A stretch of 64,000 nucleotides of DNA, taken from positions 5,089,910 through 5,153,909 of the forward strand of contig NZ_CP031165.1 in the NCBI RefSeq assembly GCF_003344865.1, given 5' to 3'. The position numbers and the translations under genes are program-made. Source of the DNA: Euzebya pacifica. Lineage in GTDB: Bacteria; Actinomycetota; Nitriliruptoria; Euzebyales; Euzebyaceae. Below the pieces are notes generated by a model that was not told where the DNA came from, ran no database searches, and saw only the letters and a program-made list of their open reading frames with translations. Of the stretch, positions 20,012-29,074 are shown piece by piece (within the stretch, counting starts at the first letter, position 1; each line of letters starts with the position of its first letter).

Positions 20012-22666
20012 CTAGCTGGCGAACCGGTTGTTGTAGTCGCCGTGGCCGTGGGCGTGGTCGGCGTCGAAGCCGACGTGCACGGAGGCGTCGTGCGCCGCGG
20101 CAGCCGCCGCGAAGGACTCGCCGGTGTCACGGGCGGGGATGCCGTCCAGGGAGTTGGCGTACTGCATCGTCACCGAGGCGATCGCCCCGATGTTGTCACC
20201 GAAGACACCCAGGTCCAGGTTGTCGATGTCGTCGCAGGCCGCGTGGTAGCAGGGGTCGTAGGCAACGCCTGCGGCACCGCCGAACAGCTCGGCCTCTTCC
20301 TCGGTCTTCACACCCTCCGCACCGGTGAACAGGCCACCGGCCGGGATGCCGACGCTGATGAACGCCTGGTAGTCCGAGCGACCGCTGAACTCCGTCGGGA
20401 CCGACGGCACACCGATGGACTCGAAGAAGTCCTCGAAGGCGGTCTCGATGTCATCCGAGCCCGGGGGACCCTCGAGCTCGAAGGCATCGCCGTCACCGTC
20501 GTAGACGCCGCGCATGAAGTTGGGCGAGGCCACCATGTCGAAGTTGAGGTAGAGCTTGATCCGCTCGTACTCCTCGTCGCTGATGCCCTCCAGCATGTCG
20601 CCGTCACCGAAGACGTAGGAGTCCGACCCGACCAGGCCGCTCTCCTCCGCGCCCCACCATGCGAAGCGCACGGTGTTCTCGGTCACGATGTCGTTGGCCG
20701 CGATCTCACGGGCGACCTCGAGGATCGCCGCGCTGCCGGAGCCGTTGTCGTTGATGCCCGGACCCTCCGGGACGCTGTCGAGGTGCGCCCCGACCATGAC
20801 GACGTTGTCGGGGTCGGTCCCCGGCCAGTCGGCGATGACGTTGGAGCTGGTCTGCGGGGTGACCGCGGTGGTCGCCTCGATGGTGACCTCCGCGTCGGGG
20901 TCCCCGGCCAGCGCCAGGCCGGTGGCGAAGTCCATACCGATGGAGACGAAGTCGGGGTCGACCTCGCCGCCGAGGGTGCCGAGGACGACGTCCTGAGTGC
21001 CCTCGTCGGAGCCCTGGTTGAACACGATCGCGGCAGCAGCGCCGGCCTCGAGGGCGTTGGCGGCCTTCACGGCGAAGGCGCAGCCACCACGCTGGATCAG
21101 CGCGATGTTGCCTTCGGTGAAGCCGTCGAAGTCCTCGATCTCGCAACCCGAGTCGGAGTCGCCGTCGTTGGCCTCGCCGGTACCGGGGTTGCCGGCGCCG
21201 AGGTCGGCGTCGACCAGCTCGGTGACACCGGTGACGTCACCGGAGCCGGAGTAGCTCATGATCGATGCCTGCTCCTCGGTCAGCTCCTCACCGTCGATGG
21301 CGACGACGGTGGGCTCGAGCTCCTCGAACAGCGAGAAGGCGAACTCCTGGGTGGTCACCTCGAAGCCGGTGTCCTCCAGCTCGCCGAGGACGTAGTCCAC
21401 CGACAGGTCGTAGCCCTCGGTGCCCGAAGCGCGGTTGCCGATGAGCTCCTCGCCCTCCTGGCGGGTGCCGGTGGCGACGGAGTCGGCGATCGCCTGGAAG
21501 GCCTCGAGGACCTCCATGCCGCCGTTGACGTCGGCGCGGGCAACGACGATCTCGCTGTCGGTGCACGCCTCGGCGCGGGTGGCGGCGGCGCGTGCGGCCT
21601 CGACGACCTCGTCGGACACCGCTGCGGTGCCGCCGGCGATGTGGATGTTGCGGACCGCACAGGTCGCGCGCTCGGTCAGGTAGGCGGTCGCGTGCTCGCC
21701 CAGCTCGTCACCCTCGGTCAGCAGGACCGGGGAGGGACCGTCGTGGTCCAGGGCAGCGTGGGCGCCGATGGCCAGGGCGTCGGCGAAGTCCTCGCCGGTC
21801 GCGATGTTGGCGTGGCCGGAGGTGAAGCCTAGCTCGGACTCCGCGAAGCGGGCCATCTGGGCCGACAGCAGGCCCGGCGAGGCGCCGAGGATGCGCGAGA
21901 CCGAGACGCCGTCGAGGGCGGTCAGGGCACCCGCGACGTCGTTGGAGACGTAGGCGGGACCACCGGCGACGATGACGTCGGTGATGCCCAGCTCGGTGAT
22001 TGCCGTGCTGGCGGCGGGCGACAGCTCGTCGGGGTTGGTCAGGATCAGGGGCCAGCCGGCAGCAGCGCTGACCGGACCGGCGACGACGGCACCGACGAAG
22101 TCGCCGGAGCTGGCGACGATGGCGGTGGTGGCGCCGTTGTCCAGCGTGCCGTCGGCGTCGGCGTCACCCAGGCGGGCGACCTCCAGCGCGGTCTCGTCGC
22201 GGTTGGTACCGGCAACGCGGGTGACCTCGCCGTGGGTGGCCAGCTCGGCCTCGACGTCGGCGTTCACCGCAGCGGTGCCACCGATGAGGAGGATCCGCTC
22301 GGGGGCGAGCTCCTCGAGCGCGGAGGTGGTGGCGGCCGGCAGGTCGGTGGTCTGTGCCAGCAGGATCGGTGCCTCCTCGAGGCCCGCGGCGTAGGTGGCC
22401 GCCAGGGCGTCGGGGAAGTTGTCGCCGAGGGCGACGATCACGGTGCCGGTCTCGAACTCGGCGGCCTGGGCGCTGTCGTCGGTCGCGATGTCGGCGGCCG
22501 TCTCGAAGCGGCTGTCGCCCAGCAGGCGGATCGCCGGCACGGTGTCGCCGGAGTCGATGACCTCGATCGCGCTGGCCGGCAGGACTGCCAGGCCGAGCGC
22601 GAGGACGAGGAACACCGCAGTTGCAGCGCTGGAGAACACTCCCCAGCGAGAATGACGTGCAGTCAT
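20012..22666 (-). CDS. Secreted CWB2-PA-M28 metallopeptidase
   Basis: 884 aa. Signal peptide at 1-33. Three CWB2 cell-wall-binding repeats at ~43-365, each opening like VPAIRLLGDSRFETA and containing an IGGTAAV/VAGGPAYV core. A protease-associated (PA) domain at ~470-600 (IQRGGCAFAVKAANALEAGA). An M28 zinc-aminopeptidase domain at ~605-845 with probable ligands and catalytic residues H628, D640 (GINDNGSGS), E674/E675, D710 and H808. The C-terminus is His-rich. It probably digests peptides at the cell wall. The ATG at 22666 has AAAGGGA upstream; the in-frame extension to 22741 lacks a signal. It is monocistronic, with its own promoter and terminator. Confidence 0.88.
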   Translation of the reverse strand: MTARHSRWGVFSSAATAVFLVLALGLAVLPASAIEVIDSGDTVPAIRLLGDSRFETAADIATDDSAQAAEFETGTVIVALGDNFPDALAATYAAGLEEAPILLAQTTDLPAATTSALEELAPERILLIGGTAAVNADVEAELATHGEVTRVAGTNRDETALEVARLGDADADGTLDNGATTAIVASSGDFVGAVVAGPVSAAAGWPLILTNPDELSPAASTAITELGITDVIVAGGPAYVSNDVAGALTALDGVSVSRILGASPGLLSAQMARFAESELGFTSGHANIATGEDFADALAIGAHAALDHDGPSPVLLTEGDELGEHATAYLTERATCAVRNIHIAGGTAAVSDEVVEAARAAATRAEACTDSEIVVARADVNGGMEVLEAFQAIADSVATGTRQEGEELIGNRASGTEGYDLSVDYVLGELEDTGFEVTTQEFAFSLFEELEPTVVAIDGEELTEEQASIMSYSGSGDVTGVTELVDADLGAGNPGTGEANDGDSDSGCEIEDFDGFTEGNIALIQRGGCAFAVKAANALEAGAAAAIVFNQGSDEGTQDVVLGTLGGEVDPDFVSIGMDFATGLALAGDPDAEVTIEATTAVTPQTSSNVIADWPGTDPDNVVMVGAHLDSVPEGPGINDNGSGSAAILEVAREIAANDIVTENTVRFAWWGAEESGLVGSDSYVFGDGDMLEGISDEEYERIKLYLNFDMVASPNFMRGVYDGDGDAFELEGPPGSDDIETAFEDFFESIGVPSVPTEFSGRSDYQAFISVGIPAGGLFTGAEGVKTEEEAELFGGAAGVAYDPCYHAACDDIDNLDLGVFGDNIGAIASVTMQYANSLDGIPARDTGESFAAAAAAHDASVHVGFDADHAHGHGDYNNRFAS

Positions 22667-22750
22667 TACATCCCTTTCACGGGGGTGCGGGCGCACACCA
22701 CAGCTGGCGCCGCCCCTGTCCACCCCGTCGGTTGATTCCAATGCGCGGGG

Positions 22751-22780
22751 ACACTAGCCCTACGACCGTTGTCGGACAAC
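22751..22780 (-). promoter_or_regulatory. Promoter with overlapping palindrome, M28 peptidase gene
   Basis: TTGTCC (22779-22774), a 17-nt spacer and TAGTGT (22756-22751) on the minus strand, 85 nt before the ATG. A perfect palindrome GTTGTC-G-GACAAC (22768-22780) covers the -35, a likely repressor operator. Confidence 0.6.
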
Positions 22781-22815
22781 CGTCATCGACCGTTCGCGGC
22801 ATCGGAACCGGACGT

Positions 22816-23364
22816 TCACCATTCGATACCGGGCTGCGCCTTGATGCCGGCGTCGAAGGGGTGCTTGACCTTGGTGACCTCGCTGACCAGGTCGGCCAGC
22901 TCGACGAGCTCCGCGGGCGCGTCACGCCCAGTGATGAAGACGTGCTGGTGGCCGGGGCGGGTTCGCAGCACCTCGATGACCTCGGCGGTGTCGACCCATC
23001 CGAACGTCATGGGGTAGGTGAACTCGTCGAGGAGCAGGAAGTCGTAGGTCTCGTCGGCGATGCGTCGCTTGACCTCCTCCCAGCCCTCCCGGGCGAGGTC
23101 GGCGGACTCCTCGAGGTCACGGCTGGTCCAGGTCCAGCCGTCTCCGACGGAGAACCAGTCGATGGTGCCGCCGACCTCCGATGCCGACAGCGTCTCGGCC
23201 GCGACGCGCTCCCCGATCTTCCACTTGCCGGACTTGACGAACTGGTACACGCCGCACCGCCAGCCCTGGTGCCAAGCGCGGTTGAGCACCCCGAAGGACG
23301 AGGAGGACTTGCCCTTGCCGTGTCCGGTGTTGACGAGGAGGAGGGGGGTTGATCGGCGACTCAT
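22816..23364 (-). CDS. cobO: Corrinoid adenosyltransferase
   Basis: Transfers adenosyl from ATP to the cobalt of corrinoids, 182 aa. The P-loop-like NTGHGKGKSSSSFGVLNRAW and the C-terminal segment DLVSEVTKVKHPFDAGIKAQ are CobO/BtuR hallmarks. The ATG at 23364 has AGGAG upstream and overlaps the cobB stop by ATGA, so it is translationally coupled. It is the last gene of the riboswitch-controlled operon. Confidence 0.95.
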   Translation of the reverse strand: MSRRSTPLLLVNTGHGKGKSSSSFGVLNRAWHQGWRCGVYQFVKSGKWKIGERVAAETLSASEVGGTIDWFSVGDGWTWTSRDLEESADLAREGWEEVKRRIADETYDFLLLDEFTYPMTFGWVDTAEVIEVLRTRPGHQHVFITGRDAPAELVELADLVSEVTKVKHPFDAGIKAQPGIEW

Positions 23365-24776
23365 GCTGGCTCCTGTGCGATGGGGGTTGGGGTCGGACGG
23401 CTCGTACGGGCGGCGGCGACGAGGCGGGCGGCCGCCTGCGGGTACGCCGCCCAGTGGGTGTGCAGGTAGGAGGCATGGACCGACCCGTCGACGAACCCCT
23501 CGACACAGTCGTCCACACGCCATGCCGCGTGCGGCCCCTCCTCACCCTCCGTGTCATCCAGGGGCGTACCGGCGGGCGGGTCGGTGACCGTGCGGTGGAA
23601 CTCGTGGGCGGTGACGACCTCGCCGTGGCGCCACAGGATCGAGTCCGTTGCGGCGGTCGCCTGCCGGTAGCCCAGCGTCAGCGGTGCATCCATGGTTGCC
23701 GAGACGGGCAGCACATCTGCCTGGCGCGTGCCGTCGAGGTCGTGGCAGAGGTAGAGGAGGCCACCGCACTCGCCCACGACGGGCCGACCGGCATCGGCAT
23801 GGGCACGGATCTCCGCGAGCAGCGCCGTGTTGGCGGCCAGCGCCTCGGCGTGGACCTCGGGGAAGCCGCCGCCCAGGTAGACCGCATCGGTGCCCGCGGG
23901 CAGGGCCGTGTCGTGCAGCGGGTCGAACCGGAGGAGGGTCGCGCCGGCCGCCTCCAACAGCTCGAGGTTCTCGGTGTAGCGGAAGGAGAAGGCCTGGCCG
24001 CCGGCGATGGCGATCCCGACCGGGGGCTCGTGGCTGGGTTCGACTGGATTCGGGGACCATGCCGGTACGTCGGGCACCTCGGCGGTCCGGGCCAGCCGCA
24101 TCACGGCGTCGAGGTCGAGGTGGGCCCCGACCCACTCCCCCAGCGCTGCAACGGTGCGCTCGGCCTCCTCGAGCCGTTCGTCCACCGGCACCAACCCGAG
24201 GTGCCGCGACGGGGTGGCCAGGTCGTCCATGCGCGGGAGGACCCCCACGACCTCGACCCCGGTCGGTTCGATCGCGCGACGCAGCAGGTCGCCGTGGCCG
24301 GGCGAGCCGACGCGGTTGAGGACCACACCGGCAAGGCGGGTGCCGGGGTCGAACGTGGCGAACCCGTGCACGATGGCCGCGGCCGAACGTGCCATGGCGC
24401 CGGCGTCGACCACCAGCAGGACCGGCGCACCGAGGAGGCCGGCGACGTGGGCGGTGGAGGCGGTCAGCTCGGTCGGGGACTTGCCGTCGAACAGACCCAT
24501 CACCCCCTCCACCACGGTGATGTCTGCCCCGGCCGCGCCGTGGCGGGCGAGCGGGGCGATCAGGTCCTCGCCGCTGAGCCACACGTCGAGGTTGCGGGCG
24601 GGCCGACCGGTGGCCAGCGCGTGGTAGCTGGGGTCGATGTAGTCGGGGCCGACCTTGCTGCCCTGCACGACGTGGCCGGCCGCCCGGAGTGCCGCCATCA
24701 GGCCGGTGGCGACGGAGGTCTTGCCGACACCGGAGGCGGTCCCCGCGACGACGACGGTCGGGATCGAGGCGCTCAT
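23361..24776 (-). CDS. cobB: Cobyrinic acid a,c-diamide synthase
   Basis: ATP- and glutamine-dependent amidation of the corrin ring, 471 aa. N-terminal ATPase with P-loop GTASGVGKTS and SKVGPDYIDPSYH. C-terminal glutaminase domain with YLGGGFPEVHAEAL and the nucleophile in VVGECGGLLYL. The N-terminal MSASIPTVVVAGTASG fixes the start at 24776. It overlaps both neighbours by 4 nt. Whether it acts on cobyrinate or hydrogenobyrinate cannot be told from sequence alone. Confidence 0.93.
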   Translation of the reverse strand: MSASIPTVVVAGTASGVGKTSVATGLMAALRAAGHVVQGSKVGPDYIDPSYHALATGRPARNLDVWLSGEDLIAPLARHGAAGADITVVEGVMGLFDGKSPTELTASTAHVAGLLGAPVLLVVDAGAMARSAAAIVHGFATFDPGTRLAGVVLNRVGSPGHGDLLRRAIEPTGVEVVGVLPRMDDLATPSRHLGLVPVDERLEEAERTVAALGEWVGAHLDLDAVMRLARTAEVPDVPAWSPNPVEPSHEPPVGIAIAGGQAFSFRYTENLELLEAAGATLLRFDPLHDTALPAGTDAVYLGGGFPEVHAEALAANTALLAEIRAHADAGRPVVGECGGLLYLCHDLDGTRQADVLPVSATMDAPLTLGYRQATAATDSILWRHGEVVTAHEFHRTVTDPPAGTPLDDTEGEEGPHAAWRVDDCVEGFVDGSVHASYLHTHWAAYPQAAARLVAAARTSRPTPTPIAQEPA

Positions 24777-25549
24777 GCGTGGGATCCGGCGCGTTGGGTG
24801 ACCGAGGCGATGGACTTCGCGCGCCACTCCTCCGTCGGGGTCAGCGGGCAGCCGGTGCACAGCTCGTAGCGTTCGCAGCGGTAGGCCAGGCAGCACGAGC
24901 TACGACGCCACGCCAGCCCGACCGCACCGCCGGCCTCGATCCGCTCGAACACCGGGTTGCCCCACAGCGGCGGTTCGGCCGACTGCAGGAGCCGCGCGCT
25001 GCCCTCGATGGCGGCCTCGGCGTCACCGCTGGCGTCGTGGGCGTGGCCGGCGGTGGTGGCCAGGGCATCGGCGAGCTGTCCCCACATCGCGCGGTTTCCG
25101 AGCTTGCCGACGCGACGGAGGCGTTCGACGACGGGTCGGTAGTGCGCGACCGCGCGGGGGGCAGCGGTGTCCGTGCTGTCCAGCACCGCGTCGGTCAGGG
25201 CGATGCCGTTGAACCAGCCGCGGGGGCTGCGTCGCAGCCACAGGTCGTCGATGTCATAGGCGACCGCGACGCCGTGCTGGTGCACGGGGGCGCCGGCGAG
25301 GAGGGCCAGCGGCGAGGCGAACCGGCTGGCGAGGAACGCCGTGGCGACGTCGGCCAGGCCGTCGTAGTCGGGGGTCATCTCCTGGACCCGTCGGGCCAGC
25401 CGTTGCTCCTCGACCAGGGTGGTGAAGGGGAACCAGGTGCCGTTGGCGTCCGGGTCGGTCGGCGGGTGGCCGAGCAGGACGGGCATCCACGTGGTGGCGC
25501 AGTCGGCCAGCACGGTGGCCACGGCAGGGTGGGCGGGGGTGTGGGTCAT
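24773..25549 (-). CDS. FhuF-like [2Fe-2S] protein, first gene of the B12 operon
   Basis: 258 aa. The C-terminus SCCLAYRCERYELCTGCPL fits the CC-x10-C-x2-C cluster motif of FhuF ferric-siderophore reductases. The N-terminal two thirds are helical and poorly conserved. The start at 25549 lies 67 nt after a cobalamin riboswitch and the gene overlaps cobB by ATGA. That context suggests a reductase serving cobalamin metabolism (corrinoid or cobalt reduction) rather than siderophore iron. This is inference; iron release remains possible. Confidence 0.7.
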   Translation of the reverse strand: MTHTPAHPAVATVLADCATTWMPVLLGHPPTDPDANGTWFPFTTLVEEQRLARRVQEMTPDYDGLADVATAFLASRFASPLALLAGAPVHQHGVAVAYDIDDLWLRRSPRGWFNGIALTDAVLDSTDTAAPRAVAHYRPVVERLRRVGKLGNRAMWGQLADALATTAGHAHDASGDAEAAIEGSARLLQSAEPPLWGNPVFERIEAGGAVGLAWRRSSCCLAYRCERYELCTGCPLTPTEEWRAKSIASVTQRAGSHA

Positions 25550-25611
25550 CGGGCGGTCGAGCGGCAGCGGCCGCGCGGCCCTCCTCTCCGTCGGTCGCGG
25601 ATGATCGGGCT

Positions 25612-25766
25612 CTGCGCTGCAGCCGGTCTCCTGGCTGCCAGATCGACACGTCGTCGCCGGCCTTCCCGGACACGAGGTCCAGTGGTCTGGTTGGCGGGAC
25701 GCTCCCTGGTCACAGTTGCGACGACAGCGCCGGATTCTCACCGGCTTCCCGTGCACTGCAGCATTC
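25612..25766 (-). promoter_or_regulatory. Cobalamin (AdoCbl) riboswitch
   Basis: The minus strand reads GGGAAGCCGGTGAGAATCC (25750-25732), then GTCGCAACTGTGA, a GGGAAGGC segment and the B12 box GCCAGGAGACC (25635-25625). The closing helix P1 pairs CTGCAGC (25756-25762) with GCTGCAG (25616-25622). This matches the class-I cobalamin aptamer order. It would switch off the FhuF-like/cobB/cobO operon when adenosylcobalamin is plentiful. The mechanism is probably translational, as the aptamer ends 62 nt before the start and no strong terminator is evident. Confidence 0.93.
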
Positions 25767-25886
25767 GAGCGACGCGGACCGTAGCACGGTTCGGGTCGAG
25801 CCTAACGACCGGGCCGGGACGCATCGGTCGACCCGGGAGGCGTAGCGTCCAGACCAGCCGACCCCGCCGCTTCCTGGAGGCAAGTC

Positions 25887-26153
25887 ATGACCAGCACGTC
25901 CCGCCGAACGACCCTGCGCCTGGCCCTCGTGGTCGCCCTCCCGTTGCTGCTGGCCGCCTCGTGCGAGGCCACCCGCGACCTGGAGGGTGTGCGCGCCGTC
26001 GATCCCGACAGCGCGATGATCATCCGCAACGCCGATGCCTACCCCAACATCTCCATCCTGTGCGTGGACGGGACGGGCATCTTCACCACCACCCGCGAGG
26101 CCGCCCCCGTCGTCGTGCCCGACTCCGACGTCTGCGTCACCGAGCCCGAGTGA
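25887..26153 (+). CDS. Small putative lipoprotein
   Basis: 88 aa. Twin Arg, a hydrophobic stretch (LRLALVVALPLLLAAS) and Cys26 make a plausible lipobox (LAASC). The mature part (~62 aa) has two further cysteines and no family I recognise. GGAGG lies 7 nt before the ATG. It overlaps tail-to-tail with the following minus-strand glycosyltransferase by 17 bp. Function unknown. Confidence 0.75.
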   Translation: MTSTSRRTTLRLALVVALPLLLAASCEATRDLEGVRAVDPDSAMIIRNADAYPNISILCVDGTGIFTTTREAAPVVVPDSDVCVTEPE

Positions 26154-27600
26154 GCGAGGGGTGCTCGTGTCGTCCCTTGTCGACTGGCGCCCAGCGCACC
26201 GCCACCACGGTCAACGCGATCATCGTGGCGAACAGGGCCCACGACAGCGGGAGCCAGTAGTCCACGAAGTTGGGCCAGATCCCCCAACCGATGGTGGCGG
26301 CAGCGCCGGCAGCCCCTACCACGGCCAGTCGTTGCCGGGTGGTTGCCGCCCGGTGGTGACCGATCCCGAAGGCCCACAGCGCCGCGAAGGTCAGGACGAA
26401 CTGCGGCGAGTAGATGCGGTTGCCCAGCATGAACGCCAACGGTGCGAGCAGTGCCCAGCCGATCACTCGGTCCGGTGCCCACCACGCCGCTCCGATCGGA
26501 CCGAGGAGGGCCAGCACCAGCAAGGCGGTCGGCACCCACGACACCGCGGGGTCGAGTCCTTCGACGCCGACCCACGGACGGTCGGGTTGTGGTGCGAACC
26601 CCAACAGGTGAAGGGGCAGGAACGGGAAGGATTCAGCAGTCAGCTCCCGGACCGCATGGAATCGATAGGCGTCGAGCACCGCGCCTCGTTGCTCCGCGGT
26701 CAGGAGGAAGGGCATATGCGGTAGCAGGAACCCGGCGGCAGTTGCGGCCGCGAACCACGCGGCTGTCCTCCGCCGGCCGGCCCGCCACCACCCGACGGCC
26801 AGGACCACGGCGGCCAGGCCCGGGGTCCACTTGGCGGCCGCGCCGAGGCCGAGCAGCAGGCCCGCACCGATGCTGTCCCGTCGCGTGTCCTCCCCGGTGG
26901 ATGCCGTCACCCCGGCAGCGACTGCCAGCCCGGCGACGAGGAACGCTGTGGGCATGGCGTCGTAGCGGATCAGCACGAACAACGTGATGGTCGGCCACAG
27001 CACCATCACGGCGACCGCCCACGGTTCGACCCGCCTGACCAGCACGGCGATCGTGCCGATCCACAGGGCACCCAGCAGCAGGCCGACTGCCACACCGAAG
27101 CCGATGGGCAACGCGCGCTCGAGCAACGTTGCGAAGCCGAAGACGACGACGCCGAGCGGTGGATACTCCGCCGGTTGCTCGACGGGCAGCCCACCCGTGT
27201 CGATCAACGCCGCGCCCTGTCGCTGGTAGACCTGAAGGTCGGTGTCGTCGGGACCACCCACGACGACCTGGACGACCATCAGCCCCAGCAGCAGCACCGT
27301 CGATGCAGCCACCACGGTCCGTGAGCGAAGGCCCGCCCCACGCAGGCGGCCCACGCGAAGATCGGCGACGGCCATGGCCGCCAGCGGGACGGTGATGGCC
27401 AGCGCTGCCACAACAACGGTCCAGTAGGGCCCTGCGCTCTGCCCCTCCCTGAACGGCCCGGCCCAGAGCACCGCGTGACCGACGACCGCCACGACGACCG
27501 CCGCCCACAGCAAACCCGTGGGTTGCAGCAGACGTGGCCGGACGAGGTCGGCCCCTGGAGGTGGCGGGACCTGGGGGTGGCGTTGGAGGGAGACGCTCAT
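26137..27600 (-). CDS. Polytopic membrane glycosyltransferase, GT87-like (DUF2029)
   Basis: 487 aa with about 10-12 membrane segments. The motifs DTDLQVYQRQG and EYPPLGVVVFGF in the first periplasmic loop, and KWTPGLAAVVLAVGWWRAGR, resemble polyprenyl-phosphate-mannose-dependent transferases of the GT87/DUF2029 type. Likely extends a cell-envelope glycan outside the membrane; donor and acceptor are unknown. It overlaps the preceding related gene by ATGA. Confidence 0.7.
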   Translation of the reverse strand: MSVSLQRHPQVPPPPGADLVRPRLLQPTGLLWAAVVVAVVGHAVLWAGPFREGQSAGPYWTVVVAALAITVPLAAMAVADLRVGRLRGAGLRSRTVVAASTVLLLGLMVVQVVVGGPDDTDLQVYQRQGAALIDTGGLPVEQPAEYPPLGVVVFGFATLLERALPIGFGVAVGLLLGALWIGTIAVLVRRVEPWAVAVMVLWPTITLFVLIRYDAMPTAFLVAGLAVAAGVTASTGEDTRRDSIGAGLLLGLGAAAKWTPGLAAVVLAVGWWRAGRRRTAAWFAAATAAGFLLPHMPFLLTAEQRGAVLDAYRFHAVRELTAESFPFLPLHLLGFAPQPDRPWVGVEGLDPAVSWVPTALLVLALLGPIGAAWWAPDRVIGWALLAPLAFMLGNRIYSPQFVLTFAALWAFGIGHHRAATTRQRLAVVGAAGAAATIGWGIWPNFVDYWLPLSWALFATMIALTVVAVRWAPVDKGRHEHPSLTRAR

Positions 27601-29042
27601 CGGGTCCTCTGCATCTTCTCGGTGGGCATGCCGTCGAACCGGGTCCTCACGGGACGCTGCGGCGGGGGCCGCGGAACCTGTCCAGCGACGCGGTCGCCTC
27701 CGCTGGAGGGTTGGACGTTCCCGTCACGGTGGATCCCCCCGATGGCCACGACGATGGCGGCGGGGACCCCCCAGCTCTGGAAGTTCACCCGCCACTGCGG
27801 AGCCAGCAGGAACATGGCGACGAGGGACAGTCCGGCAACCGCGAGGAGCCGCTCGCCGAGCTCTGGCCCGGAGCGGAGTCGTCGAACCGACCAGGCTCCC
27901 CACGCGGTGATGCCCAGGCCGACCAGCACGACCCCCCGGCCGAGGGTGCTGACCAGCCACGGTTCGACACCCCGCACGGCGTAGACAGGCCACCACACGC
28001 TGTTCTGCATCACGACGTAGGGGTCGGGTCGGGCCGCCGGCTCGGCCAGGGCGGCCAACCCGTGCAGCCCGAGGTGCGGGAAGACGAAGAAGGGAACCTG
28101 CAGCGCAAGAGCCGCGCCGCCGGCAAGCACGACCGGTCGCCACCCGGCGCGCCCGAGGAACAACGGCGCGAGGACCAGCGCGGGCAACTTGACGGCCACC
28201 GCAAGCCCCCAGAGCAGCGCAGCCATCGACGGGCGGCGACCGTCGGCGAGCAACCACACCGACGTCGCCACGAGCACGGCCATCAGCACGTCATTGGCAC
28301 CGGTCAGGCCCACCTCGCGTACAAGCGTGGCGTTGAGCCCGTACACCACCGCGGGCAGCAGCGAGAGGACCGGAACGGTGCTGGTCCGGCCAGAGGCTGC
28401 CCATCCGGCGACGCAGAGCAGGGCGACGGCGAGGGCATCCATCGCCCATGCCGCCAGCCGGGCGGCGATGAAGGACTCACCCAGGACGACACCGTCGGGG
28501 ACCAGCGCGACGAACGGCAGGTGCCACAGGATGGTGCCCGCTGGGTACTGGTAGACCGGCGCGTAGGTGTAGAGGTTGGGTTCGAGGTAGGGGTTGAGGC
28601 CGTCGAGGACCTGTCGGGCGGCGTACTCGCTGGCCTGCGGGATGTCGGCGATGCCCGGATCCACCCACGCCCACACCGCGCGGATCGCGATGGTGCCCAG
28701 CACGATGGCGAGGGTCACCGGTACGGCCGGGACACGGCGGTGCGTCCACTCCCCTGCGGCCGCCGGTGGGCGCAGCCCTCCGCGAGCGACATCGGTCAGC
28801 AGGACCAACAGCGCCAGGAGGGTCAGCAAGGTCACCGACCATCGAACGACGAACGAGGTCATCCCGGGAACGGCGGCGGAGTGCAGTCCGAACGTCGGCA
28901 GGGTCGTGGCGACGAGCAACGCCAGCCGTCGCCCGCGGAGGCCGGCGGCACGCGCCAGCCAGATCATCGCCGGGGTGACCAGCAGCCAGATGAACACGAA
29001 GCGGGGCACCCCGGCGCCGTAGAAGAGGAGGTCACGGATCAT
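27597..29042 (-). CDS. Polytopic membrane glycosyltransferase, GT87-like
   Basis: 481 aa, strongly hydrophobic throughout. The loop DIPQASEYAARQVLDGLNPY followed by YAPVYQYPAGTILWHLPF is typical of dolichol/polyprenyl-phosphate-sugar transferases. The C-terminal ~40 residues are hydrophilic and Pro/Arg-rich. It is the first gene of a two-gene operon with its paralogue. Its start lies only 32 bp from the divergent xthA start, so its promoter must sit in that gap or inside xthA. Confidence 0.68.
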   Translation of the reverse strand: MIRDLLFYGAGVPRFVFIWLLVTPAMIWLARAAGLRGRRLALLVATTLPTFGLHSAAVPGMTSFVVRWSVTLLTLLALLVLLTDVARGGLRPPAAAGEWTHRRVPAVPVTLAIVLGTIAIRAVWAWVDPGIADIPQASEYAARQVLDGLNPYLEPNLYTYAPVYQYPAGTILWHLPFVALVPDGVVLGESFIAARLAAWAMDALAVALLCVAGWAASGRTSTVPVLSLLPAVVYGLNATLVREVGLTGANDVLMAVLVATSVWLLADGRRPSMAALLWGLAVAVKLPALVLAPLFLGRAGWRPVVLAGGAALALQVPFFVFPHLGLHGLAALAEPAARPDPYVVMQNSVWWPVYAVRGVEPWLVSTLGRGVVLVGLGITAWGAWSVRRLRSGPELGERLLAVAGLSLVAMFLLAPQWRVNFQSWGVPAAIVVAIGGIHRDGNVQPSSGGDRVAGQVPRPPPQRPVRTRFDGMPTEKMQRTR

Positions 29043-29074
29043 GTTCTGCTCGCCTGCCGATAGCCTGAGGCGCG

